Source: an uncultured Allobosea sp.
Lineage (GTDB): Bacteria; Pseudomonadota; Alphaproteobacteria; Rhizobiales; Beijerinckiaceae
DNA length: 64,000 bases
Reading direction: 5' to 3'
NCBI RefSeq assembly: GCF_945957345.1
Contig: NZ_CAMFKW010000014.1
Location: 1-64,000 of the forward strand
Positions 7,892 to 15,183 of the stretch are shown piece after piece. A program made the position numbers and the translations under genes. The notes below the pieces were generated by a model, which searched no databases, was not told where the DNA came from, and worked only from the letters and a program-made list of their open reading frames with translations. Each line of letters opens with the position of its first letter. Position 1 is the first letter of the stretch.

Positions 7892-9256
7892 ATGAAAAAA
7901 GCCGTTGGTGTCGTCGTCGCGGTCATCGTCGTCGTCGCGCTTGGTTTCGCAGGCTGGCTGTTCCTTGGCCGCGATCAGATGTCCTTCGCCGGTGGCGCGA
8001 CCGTGGAACTGGCCAAATATGCGGGCGGCAACGTCACCGGCGTACCAGCCCAGCTTGCCGATGCCGATTTGGTGAAGCGCGGCGAATACCTCGCCCATGC
8101 CGCCGACTGCCAGGCCTGTCACACTGCACCGGGCGGCACGCCCTTTGCCGGCGGATTTGCTTTCAATATGCCGTTCGGCACGATCTATTCGACCAACATC
8201 ACGCCGGACAAGCAAACCGGCATCGGCAATTACACGGACGCCCAATTCCTGGCGGCGGTTCACAGGGGCATTCGCGCCGACGGCGAGCGGCTTTATCCCG
8301 CCATGCCCTACACCTCCTATGGCTACATCACGGACGCCGACGCGCTGGCGATCAAGGCCTATCTGTTCGCGCTGGCGCCGGTCAGCGCTCCCGCCAGACA
8401 GAACAAGCTCTCCTGGCCCTTCAGCCAGCGCGGCCTGCTGGCGGTCTGGAACGCGATGTTCAATCCCGGCGAACGCTTCCGCCCCAATGCCGGGCAGAGC
8501 CCGCAATGGAATCGCGGCGCCTATCTTGCCGAGGCCATGGGCCATTGCGGCGAATGCCATACGCCGCGCAACCTTGCCTTCGCGCTCGACAATCACCGCA
8601 AGTTCGCGGGCGCGCTGACCGCCGGCTGGCGCGCCTACAACATCACCGCCAGCAAGGATTCGGGCCTCGGCGACTGGAGCGACCGCGACCTCTATTCCTA
8701 CCTCTCCACCGGCCATGCCGAAGGGCATGGCGGCGCGGGCGGGCCGATGGGCGAGGCTACCGACAATAGCCTGAGCTATCTGGTGCCGGAGGACGTGAAT
8801 GCCCTGGTGACGTATTTGCGCAGCATACCCGCCCAGGCGACGGACCTCCCGCGCACCGTCACCACGCCGGCACCGGCCTCCTACAGGGAGGGCGTGGCGG
8901 TCGCGGACGCCAATGCGCGCGGCGAGAAGGTCTTCGCCGGCGCTTGCGCCAGCTGCCATGACTGGACCGGGGTGAGCCCGGTCAGCGGCTATGCCACACT
9001 GACCGGCGTGCGCGCGGTGAACGACCCTAGCGCGACCAATGTGGCCCAGACGGTGATCAACGGCGTCGATCGAAAGACGGGCAGGGGTATCGCGATGCCG
9101 GCCTTCGGTCAGGGCTATTCAGACGACGACATCGCAGCCGTGGCCAATTACGTCACGGCCCGTTTCGGAGCCAAAGGCGCCCGGTTGACGGGCCAGGATG
9201 TGGCCCATCTGCGGATGCAGACGGCTCAGGAGCCTAAGGAGGGATCCAATGACTGA
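7892..9256 (+). CDS. Tri-haem cytochrome c, electron acceptor subunit of the Mo hydroxylase
   Basis: This 454-residue protein has an N-terminal membrane anchor or uncleaved signal (residues 4-25, very Val-rich). Three haem-c motifs follow: CQACH (about 73-77), CGECH (about 219-223) and CASCH (about 352-356). The layout matches the cytochrome subunits of membrane-bound alcohol/aldehyde dehydrogenases and of IorAB-type hydroxylases, which pass electrons to the ubiquinone pool or terminal oxidase. It starts 2 bases after the 2Fe-2S gene and its end overlaps the molybdopterin gene by 8 bases, so translation is probably coupled. It acts on the periplasmic side of the inner membrane. Confidence 0.95.
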   Translation: MKKAVGVVVAVIVVVALGFAGWLFLGRDQMSFAGGATVELAKYAGGNVTGVPAQLADADLVKRGEYLAHAADCQACHTAPGGTPFAGGFAFNMPFGTIYSTNITPDKQTGIGNYTDAQFLAAVHRGIRADGERLYPAMPYTSYGYITDADALAIKAYLFALAPVSAPARQNKLSWPFSQRGLLAVWNAMFNPGERFRPNAGQSPQWNRGAYLAEAMGHCGECHTPRNLAFALDNHRKFAGALTAGWRAYNITASKDSGLGDWSDRDLYSYLSTGHAEGHGGAGGPMGEATDNSLSYLVPEDVNALVTYLRSIPAQATDLPRTVTTPAPASYREGVAVADANARGEKVFAGACASCHDWTGVSPVSGYATLTGVRAVNDPSATNVAQTVINGVDRKTGRGIAMPAFGQGYSDDDIAAVANYVTARFGAKGARLTGQDVAHLRMQTAQEPKEGSND

Positions 9257-11567
9257 CATCCAGTCCGGTTTTTCCCAATCCGACGCCTATCTCTCAGCCT
9301 TGATCGACGAGCTCCGTTCGTCGCCGACGGCGCCCAAACCGCCTGTGACGATGCACCGGCGCACCTTCTTCAAGCTCACCGGCGCGGGTGCCGCGGGGCT
9401 GGTGCTGGGCTTCTACCTCGGGAACGAGGCACGCGCGGCCGAGACGCCGAATGTCGATGCCGGCAGCCGCGGCGCGGCGGGCGAAGAAAACCGGGTGATG
9501 AACGCCTTCATCCGCATCGCGCCCGACAACACGATCACGATCTATTCCAAATGCCCCGAGATCGGGCAGGGCATCAAGACCTCCTTCGGCGTGATCATCG
9601 CCGAGGAGCTTGATGCCGACTGGAGCCACGTTGCGATGGAGCAGGCCGAGATCAACCCCAAGGTCTATGGCAGTCAGGGCGCCGGAGGATCGACCTCCAT
9701 CCCGCGCGCCTGGAATCAGTTGCGCCAGGCAGGCGCCGGCGCCAAGGCGATGCTGGTCGCCGCCGCAGCACGGCAATGGGACGTCGACCCGTCAGAGATC
9801 ACCGCCCGGGATTCGATCCTGAGCCATGCCGCGAGCGGCAGGAGCGCAACCTACGGCGCGCTCGCGGCCACAGCGGCGACAATGCCCGTGCCCGATCCAA
9901 AAGCTCTGAAGCTCAAGAACCGCTCCGAATACCGCCTGATCGGCAAGCGCTATCGCGGTGTCGACGACCCCAAGGTCGTCACCGGCCAGCCGCTGTTCGG
10001 CATCGACGTTCAGCTGCCCGGCATGGTCTATGCCAGCTATACGAAATGTCCGGCCGCAGGCGGCAAGGTCGCGTCCTTCAACCTGGACGAGATCAAGGGG
10101 CAGCCTGGCGTGCTCGACGCCTTCGCCATCGACGGCACCGGTGTGATGGTCGAGGTGATGCCGGGCGTGGCCATCATCGCCAAGGACACCTGGAGTGCGT
10201 TGCAGGCGAAGAGGAAGCTCAAGGTCGAATGGGACCTGAGCGAGGCATCGCGGGATTCCTCCTCGCGGTTCTCGGCCCGGGCCAGGCAGCTGGCGACCGA
10301 TTTTCCGGCGCGCGCCGATGTCAATATCGGCGATGTCGACAAGTCCTTCGGCGAGGCCGCCAAGGTCATCGAGGCCTATTACGAATATCCCTTCGCCGCC
10401 CATGCCCCGCTGGAGCCGATGAACGCGACGGCGCACTGGCATGACGGGGTGATGGAAATGTGGGTGCCGACGCAGCAGCCCGATCGCGGGCTGCCGCTGG
10501 TCGCGAAGGCGGCCGGCATCTCACAGGATCAGATCGTCATGCACCAGACACGCGTCGGCGGCGGGTTCGGACGTCGGCTCGTCAACGACTATGCCTGCGA
10601 AGCTGCGGCCATCGCCCGCAAGGTCGCTGCGCCGGTCAAGCTGCAATGGACCCGGGAAGACGATTTCGGCCATGATTTCTACCGGCCGGCCGGCTATCAC
10701 CAGTTCAAGGGCGCGGTCGACAAGGGCGGCAGGCTCGATGCCTGGCAGGAGCATTTCATCACCTTCACCGCCGACGGCAAGAAGGAAGCCTCGGGCGCCA
10801 ACCTGACCGACAATCTCAGATATTCGATCAAGGCGCCCAATCTGCGCCGGGGCAAGACCATGTTCCCGCTCAGGATTCCGACGGGGGCGTGGCGCGCGCC
10901 TGGTGACAACGCCCAGGTCTTCGCCGCACAGAGCTTCATGCACGAATTGTCGTTCGCCGCGGGCCGGGACCATGTCGAGTTCCTTCTCGACGCCGTCAAT
11001 CGCGATGTGCCGGAGCTGGCGCCGAAGGACCAGAGCGTCAATTTCAGCCCCAGGCGGGCCGCGGACGTGATCCGGCTATGCGCCGAGAAAGCGGGCTGGG
11101 GCAGGGCATTGCCCAAGGGGAGCGGGCTGGGTTTGGCGTGGTGCTATTCCCACGCCGGCCATGTCGCGCAATCGGTCGAACTCAGCGTGGATGCCGACAA
11201 GCAGATCAGGATCGACCGCATCGTGGTGGTGCTCGATGTCGGCCCCATCATCGACATGGCGGGTTCGGAAGCCCAGGCCCAGGGCGCATCGACCGATGCC
11301 CTTTCCACCGCCATGGGGCTCAAGATCAACATCGAAAACGGCCGGATATTGGAGCGGAACTACAATGCCTATCCGATCCTGCGAATGCCGTTCGCGCCTA
11401 CGACGATCGAGGCCCATTTCATCCAATCGGACCATTCCCCGACGGGCATGGGAGAGCCGGCCTTCCCGGCGCTGGCACCCGCGCTGGGCAACGCCATCTT
11501 CTCCGCCACCGGAGAGAGGGTGCGCCGCCTGCCGTTGCGCGATCTCGGATATTCGTTAGCCGTCTGA
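9249..11567 (+). CDS. Molybdopterin-binding catalytic subunit, xanthine-dehydrogenase family (IorB-like), Tat-exported
   Basis: At 772 residues this is the usual length for IorB-type catalytic subunits. A twin-arginine signal (RRTFFKLTGAGAAGLVLGF from residue 37) sends the folded cofactor-loaded protein to the periplasm, carrying the 2Fe-2S subunit with it. Typical molybdopterin-loop motifs are visible: GSQGAGGSTSIP near residue 140, GGGFGRRLVNDYACEAA near 440, GAWRAPGDN near 545 and the C-terminal GMGEPAFPALAPALGNAI. That last motif holds the conserved catalytic Glu region. The enzyme hydroxylates an aldehyde or N-heteroaromatic substrate with water. Which one cannot be decided here. Confidence 0.95.
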   Translation: MTDIQSGFSQSDAYLSALIDELRSSPTAPKPPVTMHRRTFFKLTGAGAAGLVLGFYLGNEARAAETPNVDAGSRGAAGEENRVMNAFIRIAPDNTITIYSKCPEIGQGIKTSFGVIIAEELDADWSHVAMEQAEINPKVYGSQGAGGSTSIPRAWNQLRQAGAGAKAMLVAAAARQWDVDPSEITARDSILSHAASGRSATYGALAATAATMPVPDPKALKLKNRSEYRLIGKRYRGVDDPKVVTGQPLFGIDVQLPGMVYASYTKCPAAGGKVASFNLDEIKGQPGVLDAFAIDGTGVMVEVMPGVAIIAKDTWSALQAKRKLKVEWDLSEASRDSSSRFSARARQLATDFPARADVNIGDVDKSFGEAAKVIEAYYEYPFAAHAPLEPMNATAHWHDGVMEMWVPTQQPDRGLPLVAKAAGISQDQIVMHQTRVGGGFGRRLVNDYACEAAAIARKVAAPVKLQWTREDDFGHDFYRPAGYHQFKGAVDKGGRLDAWQEHFITFTADGKKEASGANLTDNLRYSIKAPNLRRGKTMFPLRIPTGAWRAPGDNAQVFAAQSFMHELSFAAGRDHVEFLLDAVNRDVPELAPKDQSVNFSPRRAADVIRLCAEKAGWGRALPKGSGLGLAWCYSHAGHVAQSVELSVDADKQIRIDRIVVVLDVGPIIDMAGSEAQAQGASTDALSTAMGLKINIENGRILERNYNAYPILRMPFAPTTIEAHFIQSDHSPTGMGEPAFPALAPALGNAIFSATGERVRRLPLRDLGYSLAV

Positions 11568-12059
11568 ACGATCGCCTGTGCCGAAACGGAGGACGTTGAT
11601 GGCCCTCGCTGAGAGTTCGCTGGACGCCGACAAGTCCTGTACAGGCCCGTTCCTGTCACGCGGTAAGGCCTCGGCCGGCACAAACCATTGACCGCCCTGT
11701 CGAAGATCGCCACGGTGATCGTCTTGCAAGGAGGGCGAGGGGACCCGCTCCACCTGAGGGTAATGGAGGTCCGGGATGGTTGTGGGGACGGCAAGCGCAT
11801 CACGCGTAGGTCACGAGCGGATACTCTGGGAATTGCCAAAGCCGCCAGTGTCTCGCGGCGGCAGCGGCTTCGTCGTTGCGCCTCGGGCCTGGGTGTTAAC
11901 CAGCCAGATGAGGGTTCCCCGCCGAGCGGAGCAAGCTAAACTCAGCTGCCCGCCACCGTATGATGACGACAAGCTCGCCGGTCATCCTGTTGCCGCGGGG
12001 CTTACAGCACGGCGCTCCAGGTCTCCCCGCAGCTATGGCCGCGAGCTCAAGCAAGGGCA
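11568..12059. other. Convergent intergenic region, no gene seen
   Basis: This stretch of 492 bases lies between the molybdopterin subunit (plus) and a small lipoprotein (minus). Only short frames without recognisable content are present. I see no strong terminator, repeat or RNA gene. Confidence 0.5.
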
Positions 12060-12266
12060 TTACCGGCAGACAGCTCCCTGTCCCTTCATCGTGCAGGTCG
12101 AGGTCATCCGCTCGTGGGTGAGCGGCGGCTCATAGCCGCCAGCCTCTTCGGGGGTGTAGTTCTGGCCGGTGCCTTGCATCCGTGCGCCATCCTCTGGGCC
12201 AGGAAACACCAACCCGCCACATCCTGTGAGAAGGAGGCAGCATGCTGCGGCAAGAAGCTGTTTCAT
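12060..12266 (-). CDS. Small lipoprotein
   Basis: This 68-residue protein has a type II signal peptide: MKQLLAAACCLLLTGC, lipobox LTGC with the acylated Cys at residue 16. The short mature part is Gly/Pro/Glu rich (GGLVFPGPEDGARMQG) and ends with a Cys pair (STCTMKGQGAVC) that could form a disulfide. It is likely anchored in a membrane facing the periplasm. No family is recognised, but the lipobox makes a real gene likely. Confidence 0.75.
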   Translation of the reverse strand: MKQLLAAACCLLLTGCGGLVFPGPEDGARMQGTGQNYTPEEAGGYEPPLTHERMTSTCTMKGQGAVCR

Positions 12267-12600
12267 GACTGGCGCGCCTCTTAGAGAGGGCGTGGCGTTG
12301 CTGACGCTAGACCGCCAGGCCCGTGGCTTCAGGATATGGGATGACGCGATAAAGGTGGCGGGCTCGTGACGAGTCGAAGCGATGTTCTTCCGGCAGCGGA
12401 TTGTATTGGCCTAGTACATGCCAGCCATCACGGCGCGCGGCAATGATCAGGGCCCGGAAAATGCCCCGACTGGATGATGGCCGGTCGATGCCGCCGAAAG
12501 CAGGCTCGACGCATGTCCAGGTGCGCAGCCAGTCATCGCGGCTTTCCCGGTCCTTGTCGCGCTTTTGCCTGCTTGTGGGGGCGAGCCGCGTCGCAAGGCT
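12267..12600. other. Intergenic region with an unassigned open frame
   Basis: On the minus strand the frame of the next gene stays open for about 95 codons after its stop (to about 12311) and includes 'DWLRTWTCVEPAFGGIDRP', but it has no ATG, GTG or TTG start. It may be a gene remnant or chance. Nothing else is visible. Confidence 0.35.
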
Positions 12601-13371
12601 TCAGTGCGCGGCCGCGACCGAGAGACCGACCACTTGATGCTTGGCGATCAGCCGACCGACGAGCCCGGTCCGGACCGCCGCGGCAACGAAGCTCTTCAGG
12701 TAATCGATCGCGATGCCGGAGGCCTTGGGCGTGCCGAGCGCCTGCTGGACCGCCATGAAGCGGCCCGGCAGCATCCGCGAGCCCGGCAGCGTCTTCTCAT
12801 CCTCGATCAGCTTGGGCCGCAGACCCGCGAGCGCATCGAGCTTCTGGTCGACGAAGTGCCGGTAGGCGCCGTCGAAGCCTTCGCCGGTCACTAGTCCGGC
12901 CGCCTGGATGTTCCGTTCCAGCCAGAGACCATAAGCCGTGCGCGCAGCAACGGCGATGCGTCGTCCCTTCTGGTCGACGTCCGCCATCGATTGGAGGGAC
13001 GAACCTGCCGGCACCAGATAGGTCGCCTCGATCTCGGTATACGCTGGGGTGAAGTCTATGATCGCGGCGCGTTGCGGCTCGGCGCCGACAAGAGCGACAT
13101 CCCATTCGTCGCGCTCGGCCGCATCCGCAAGCGGGCCGGGCGATTCATAGGGGATGTATCGGAGCTGCAGCCCGAGGCATGCGGCCAGGATCGCCGCCAT
13201 GTCCGGGGAGACGCCGGCTGGGCCACCATCGGCCGTCCGGCTGGAGACCAACAGGAAGTTCGAAAGGTTGATGCCGGCCCGCAGCGCGCCATGGCGCGAG
13301 AGCGTTCGGCGAACCGATTCGGGTGGCGTGCCGATGATCGCGCCGATCTGACGGGCTTCCTCGCTTATCAT
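12601..13371 (-). CDS. Transporter substrate-binding-domain protein without signal peptide (SBP_bac_3-like)
   Basis: This 256-residue protein resembles family-3 amino-acid-type solute-binding proteins. 'LRAGINLSNFLLVSS', 'GVSPDMAAILAACLGLQLRYIPY' and 'DEWDVALVGAEPQRAAIIDFTPAYTEIEATYLVPAGS' follow the usual lobe-1 pattern. The second lobe carries 'GRRIAVAARTAYGLWLERN' and 'KLDALAGLRP'. The start at 13371 lies 2 bases after the stop of the pseudogene upstream. There is no signal peptide, so it may be cytoplasmic or sensor-like rather than a transport component, as seen for some stand-alone relatives. No permease or ATPase is adjacent. It was probably the second gene of an operon whose first gene has decayed. 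Confidence 0.8.
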   Translation of the reverse strand: MISEEARQIGAIIGTPPESVRRTLSRHGALRAGINLSNFLLVSSRTADGGPAGVSPDMAAILAACLGLQLRYIPYESPGPLADAAERDEWDVALVGAEPQRAAIIDFTPAYTEIEATYLVPAGSSLQSMADVDQKGRRIAVAARTAYGLWLERNIQAAGLVTGEGFDGAYRHFVDQKLDALAGLRPKLIEDEKTLPGSRMLPGRFMAVQQALGTPKASGIAIDYLKSFVAAAVRTGLVGRLIAKHQVVGLSVAAAH

Positions 13372-13373
13372 CG

Positions 13374-13733
13374 TCAGGCCGTCCGCAGGGGTTCGGCCAC
13401 GAGCGCGCCGAAGCGCTTCGTGCCGGTCTTGCCGCCGAGATCGGGCGTGCGCGAGGCGGGATCGGTCAGCACGGTGTCGGTAGCCTTGTCGATTGCATGA
13501 GAAGCCTGCTCGAAGGCGGGCAGTTTCCGCTTTTCGCCGAGGCACTGCAACAGCATCCCGCAGGACAGGGGCATCGAGCCGGCGAGGCCGCAGCCGCCGG
13601 ACAATTTGCTGGCGAGGTCCGAAGTCGAAGCGGAGTCCGAGGTCGAAGCGGTCGCGTGCGCGTTCCAGCACCGCCATCACGGCGGAGATGATCTCGGGGC
13701 CGATACATCGCGGGGAAGGACGAGGATTCTCGT
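13374..13733 (-). pseudogene. Decayed isocitrate/isopropylmalate/tartrate dehydrogenase-family gene
   Basis: Two ends of a roughly 350-residue dehydrogenase are joined with the middle missing. The N-terminal part reads RILVLP then, in another frame, IGPEIISAVMAVLERARDRF, the family start 'RILVLPGDGIGPEI'. A single-base deletion near 13704-13706 breaks it. The start codon position reads ACG instead of ATG. About 30 residues in, the frame shifts again into SDLASKLSGGCGLAG, followed by MLLQCLGEKRKLPAFEQA and TPDLGGKTGTKRF, the family C-terminus. About 220 residues are lost at the junction near 13617-13630, where an imperfect 18-bp tandem repeat (13617-13652) sits. The protein cannot be functional. 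Confidence 0.85.
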
Positions 13734-13765
13734 ATTGGTCTTGCTCCGGTCCCAGATGTTTTTTG

Positions 13766-13793
13766 AATTGGCTATTTGATTTTATAAAGCCAG
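13766..13793. promoter_or_regulatory. GntR-type operator, copy A
   Basis: An AT-rich inverted repeat, TTGGCT at 13768-13773 and AAAGCC(A) at 13787-13792, lies between the pseudogene and the GntR gene, which are divergent. It matches copy B at 14850-14877 (reverse complement) at 21 of 28 positions. The likely binder is the GntR protein encoded at 13873-14787. Confidence 0.65.
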
Positions 13794-13872
13794 TAATGGT
13801 GGGAGTGGCCTGCCGCGATTTGCCATCCTGTCGCAGACCTGCGATCACTCGCGCGGACCAACGGCTCCAGAC

Positions 13873-14787
13873 ATGCCCCATAGCCCTCTCGCTCTTCGCA
13901 TCGCCAACGACATCGCCGCGCGGATCGGCATGGGAGAGTTCGGCACGGGCTTGCATCTGGCGACGGAAGTCCTTGCCAAGCGCTTCGAGGTTTCGCGTTC
14001 GCCGGTGCGGGAAGCGCTGGCCATTCTCTGCGAGCAGGGCGTCATCGAGAACCGGCGCAATCGCGGCTTCTTCGTGTTGCCAAGCGCGGAGCGCAAGCCG
14101 GGTGAGACGGCGCTGGAGCCCACTGGGGCAGATGAAAGCGACCTCTATTACGAGCTGGCGGAAGATTGGCTCAAGGACCGGATCGGCGCCGACCAGACCG
14201 AGCAGGCGATCCGGGATCGCTACAACCTCACACGCTCGCAGGCACAGGATCTTCTGTCGCGCGCTGCTCGCGAGGGCTGGGCCGAGCCGAAGCCGGGCTA
14301 TGGCTGGAAGTTGCGGCAGGTCGCCAAGACCGCCGAAGCCTTCGAGGAAATCTATCGGTTCCGTGCGGTTATCGAGCCCGCGGCCTTGCTCGAACCGAGC
14401 TTCCGGTTCGATCGGGCGGTTGCGGCAGCGCTACGCCGGACGCAGGAACGCCTGGCCTCGGGCGATCTCAACGGGCTGGCGCCGGCAGCGATGACGGCTG
14501 CGGGCGCGGAGTTCCACGAAGGAATCATCAGGATGTCCGGCAATCCGATGTTCTTCCACGCGTTGGAGCGCGCCAACCAGTTGCGGCGGTTGGTGGAATA
14601 CCGGCTCAAGGTGAACCCGCTGCGCATCGCGGTGCAGAGTTCCGAGCATCTGCAGATCCTCGATCTGCTCGCCAAGGGCGATAATCTGGAGGCGGCGCAT
14701 CTGATGCGCCGGCATCTCAGCGGGGCGCTTGCCTCCAAATCGCCGGTCATCCATCTACGAAACGACGATGCTGGGCACGCCGCCTAG
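13873..14787 (+). CDS. GntR-family transcriptional regulator with two winged-helix domains
   Basis: This 304-residue regulator has an N-terminal GntR winged helix (about residues 5-72; LAKRFEVSRSPVREALAILC is the recognition helix-turn-helix). A second winged-helix-like segment (about 90-155; AIRDRYNLTRSQAQDLLSRA) follows, then an FCD-like all-helical effector domain (about 160-290). It is divergent from the pseudogene and solute-binding gene and lies upstream of the aconitase-family gene. Two near-identical operators flank it, so it probably controls both arms and itself. The effector is probably an organic acid, inferred from the neighbouring enzymes. Confidence 0.92.
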   Translation: MPHSPLALRIANDIAARIGMGEFGTGLHLATEVLAKRFEVSRSPVREALAILCEQGVIENRRNRGFFVLPSAERKPGETALEPTGADESDLYYELAEDWLKDRIGADQTEQAIRDRYNLTRSQAQDLLSRAAREGWAEPKPGYGWKLRQVAKTAEAFEEIYRFRAVIEPAALLEPSFRFDRAVAAALRRTQERLASGDLNGLAPAAMTAAGAEFHEGIIRMSGNPMFFHALERANQLRRLVEYRLKVNPLRIAVQSSEHLQILDLLAKGDNLEAAHLMRRHLSGALASKSPVIHLRNDDAGHAA

Positions 14788-14849
14788 GCGCGTTCGATAA
14801 GCTCAGCAACATCGTATCCTGCGATGCCCAAATCTGTATGCTGTCAGTA

Positions 14850-14877
14850 TTGGTTTTATAGATTGATAAAGCCAATT
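14850..14877. promoter_or_regulatory. GntR-type operator, copy B
   Basis: TTGGTTTTATAGATTGATAA followed by AGCCAATT forms an inverted repeat (TTGGTTTTAT against ATAAAGCCAA). Its reverse complement matches copy A at 13766-13793 in 21 of 28 positions. It lies upstream of the aconitase-family gene and its short preceding frames. Confidence 0.65.
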
Positions 14878-14924
14878 GATGTTGTTAGCTTCTTGTCGTG
14901 ACGATAAGCAGCAGGAAGACGTGA

Positions 14925-15180
14925 CATGATCGAGCGGCAGCATTTCATGCTGGTTTCGGCCGCCAGCGTCGACGCTCTGGCGAGCACGCGAAATCTGGAG
15001 CGCGATTGACCTCCCGGCTTGCCCCCGATGCGACCAAGGCGCTCGGCGAGCGCGATGGGGTCCCTCTCGCGCATTTCCCGACCTCGCGGGCGGGCACGGC
15101 CTGCCCTGAACTGATCATGCAGCCGGTGCTCTCTTCGCCCGATGCCGCCGTCCGGAAATTGCGGCGCCTGCTTGATTGAG
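14925..15180 (+). pseudogene. Possible gene relic between regulator and aconitase
   Basis: An ATG at 14925 follows a GGAAG ribosome site and gives 27 residues (MIERQHFMLVSAASVDALAS...) before a stop at 15007. A second open stretch follows to the TGA at 15178. The beginning faintly recalls the 'MIERRSFLFVPG' start of citrate-lyase-beta-type (HpcH/CitE) aldolases, which would suit the neighbouring aconitase and dehydrogenase relic. The resemblance is weak, and a leader region is equally possible. Confidence 0.25.
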
Positions 15181-15183
15181 ATC

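Noticed and set aside
11688-12135. Overlapping short plus-strand frames between the Mo hydroxylase and the lipoprotein
   Set aside because: No ribosome site, no signal or domain, and irregular codon use compared with the neighbours.
12311-12600. Open frame continuing after the stop of the solute-binding protein
   Set aside because: It has about 95 codons but no start codon, and no recognisable domain. I list it only as part of the intergenic region.
15142-15183. ATG 15142 as start of the aconitase-family gene
   Set aside because: The added 14 residues (MPPSGNCGACLIEI) do not fit the family N-terminus and overlap the preceding open stretch. GTG 15184 or 15190 fits better, though ATG cannot be fully excluded.
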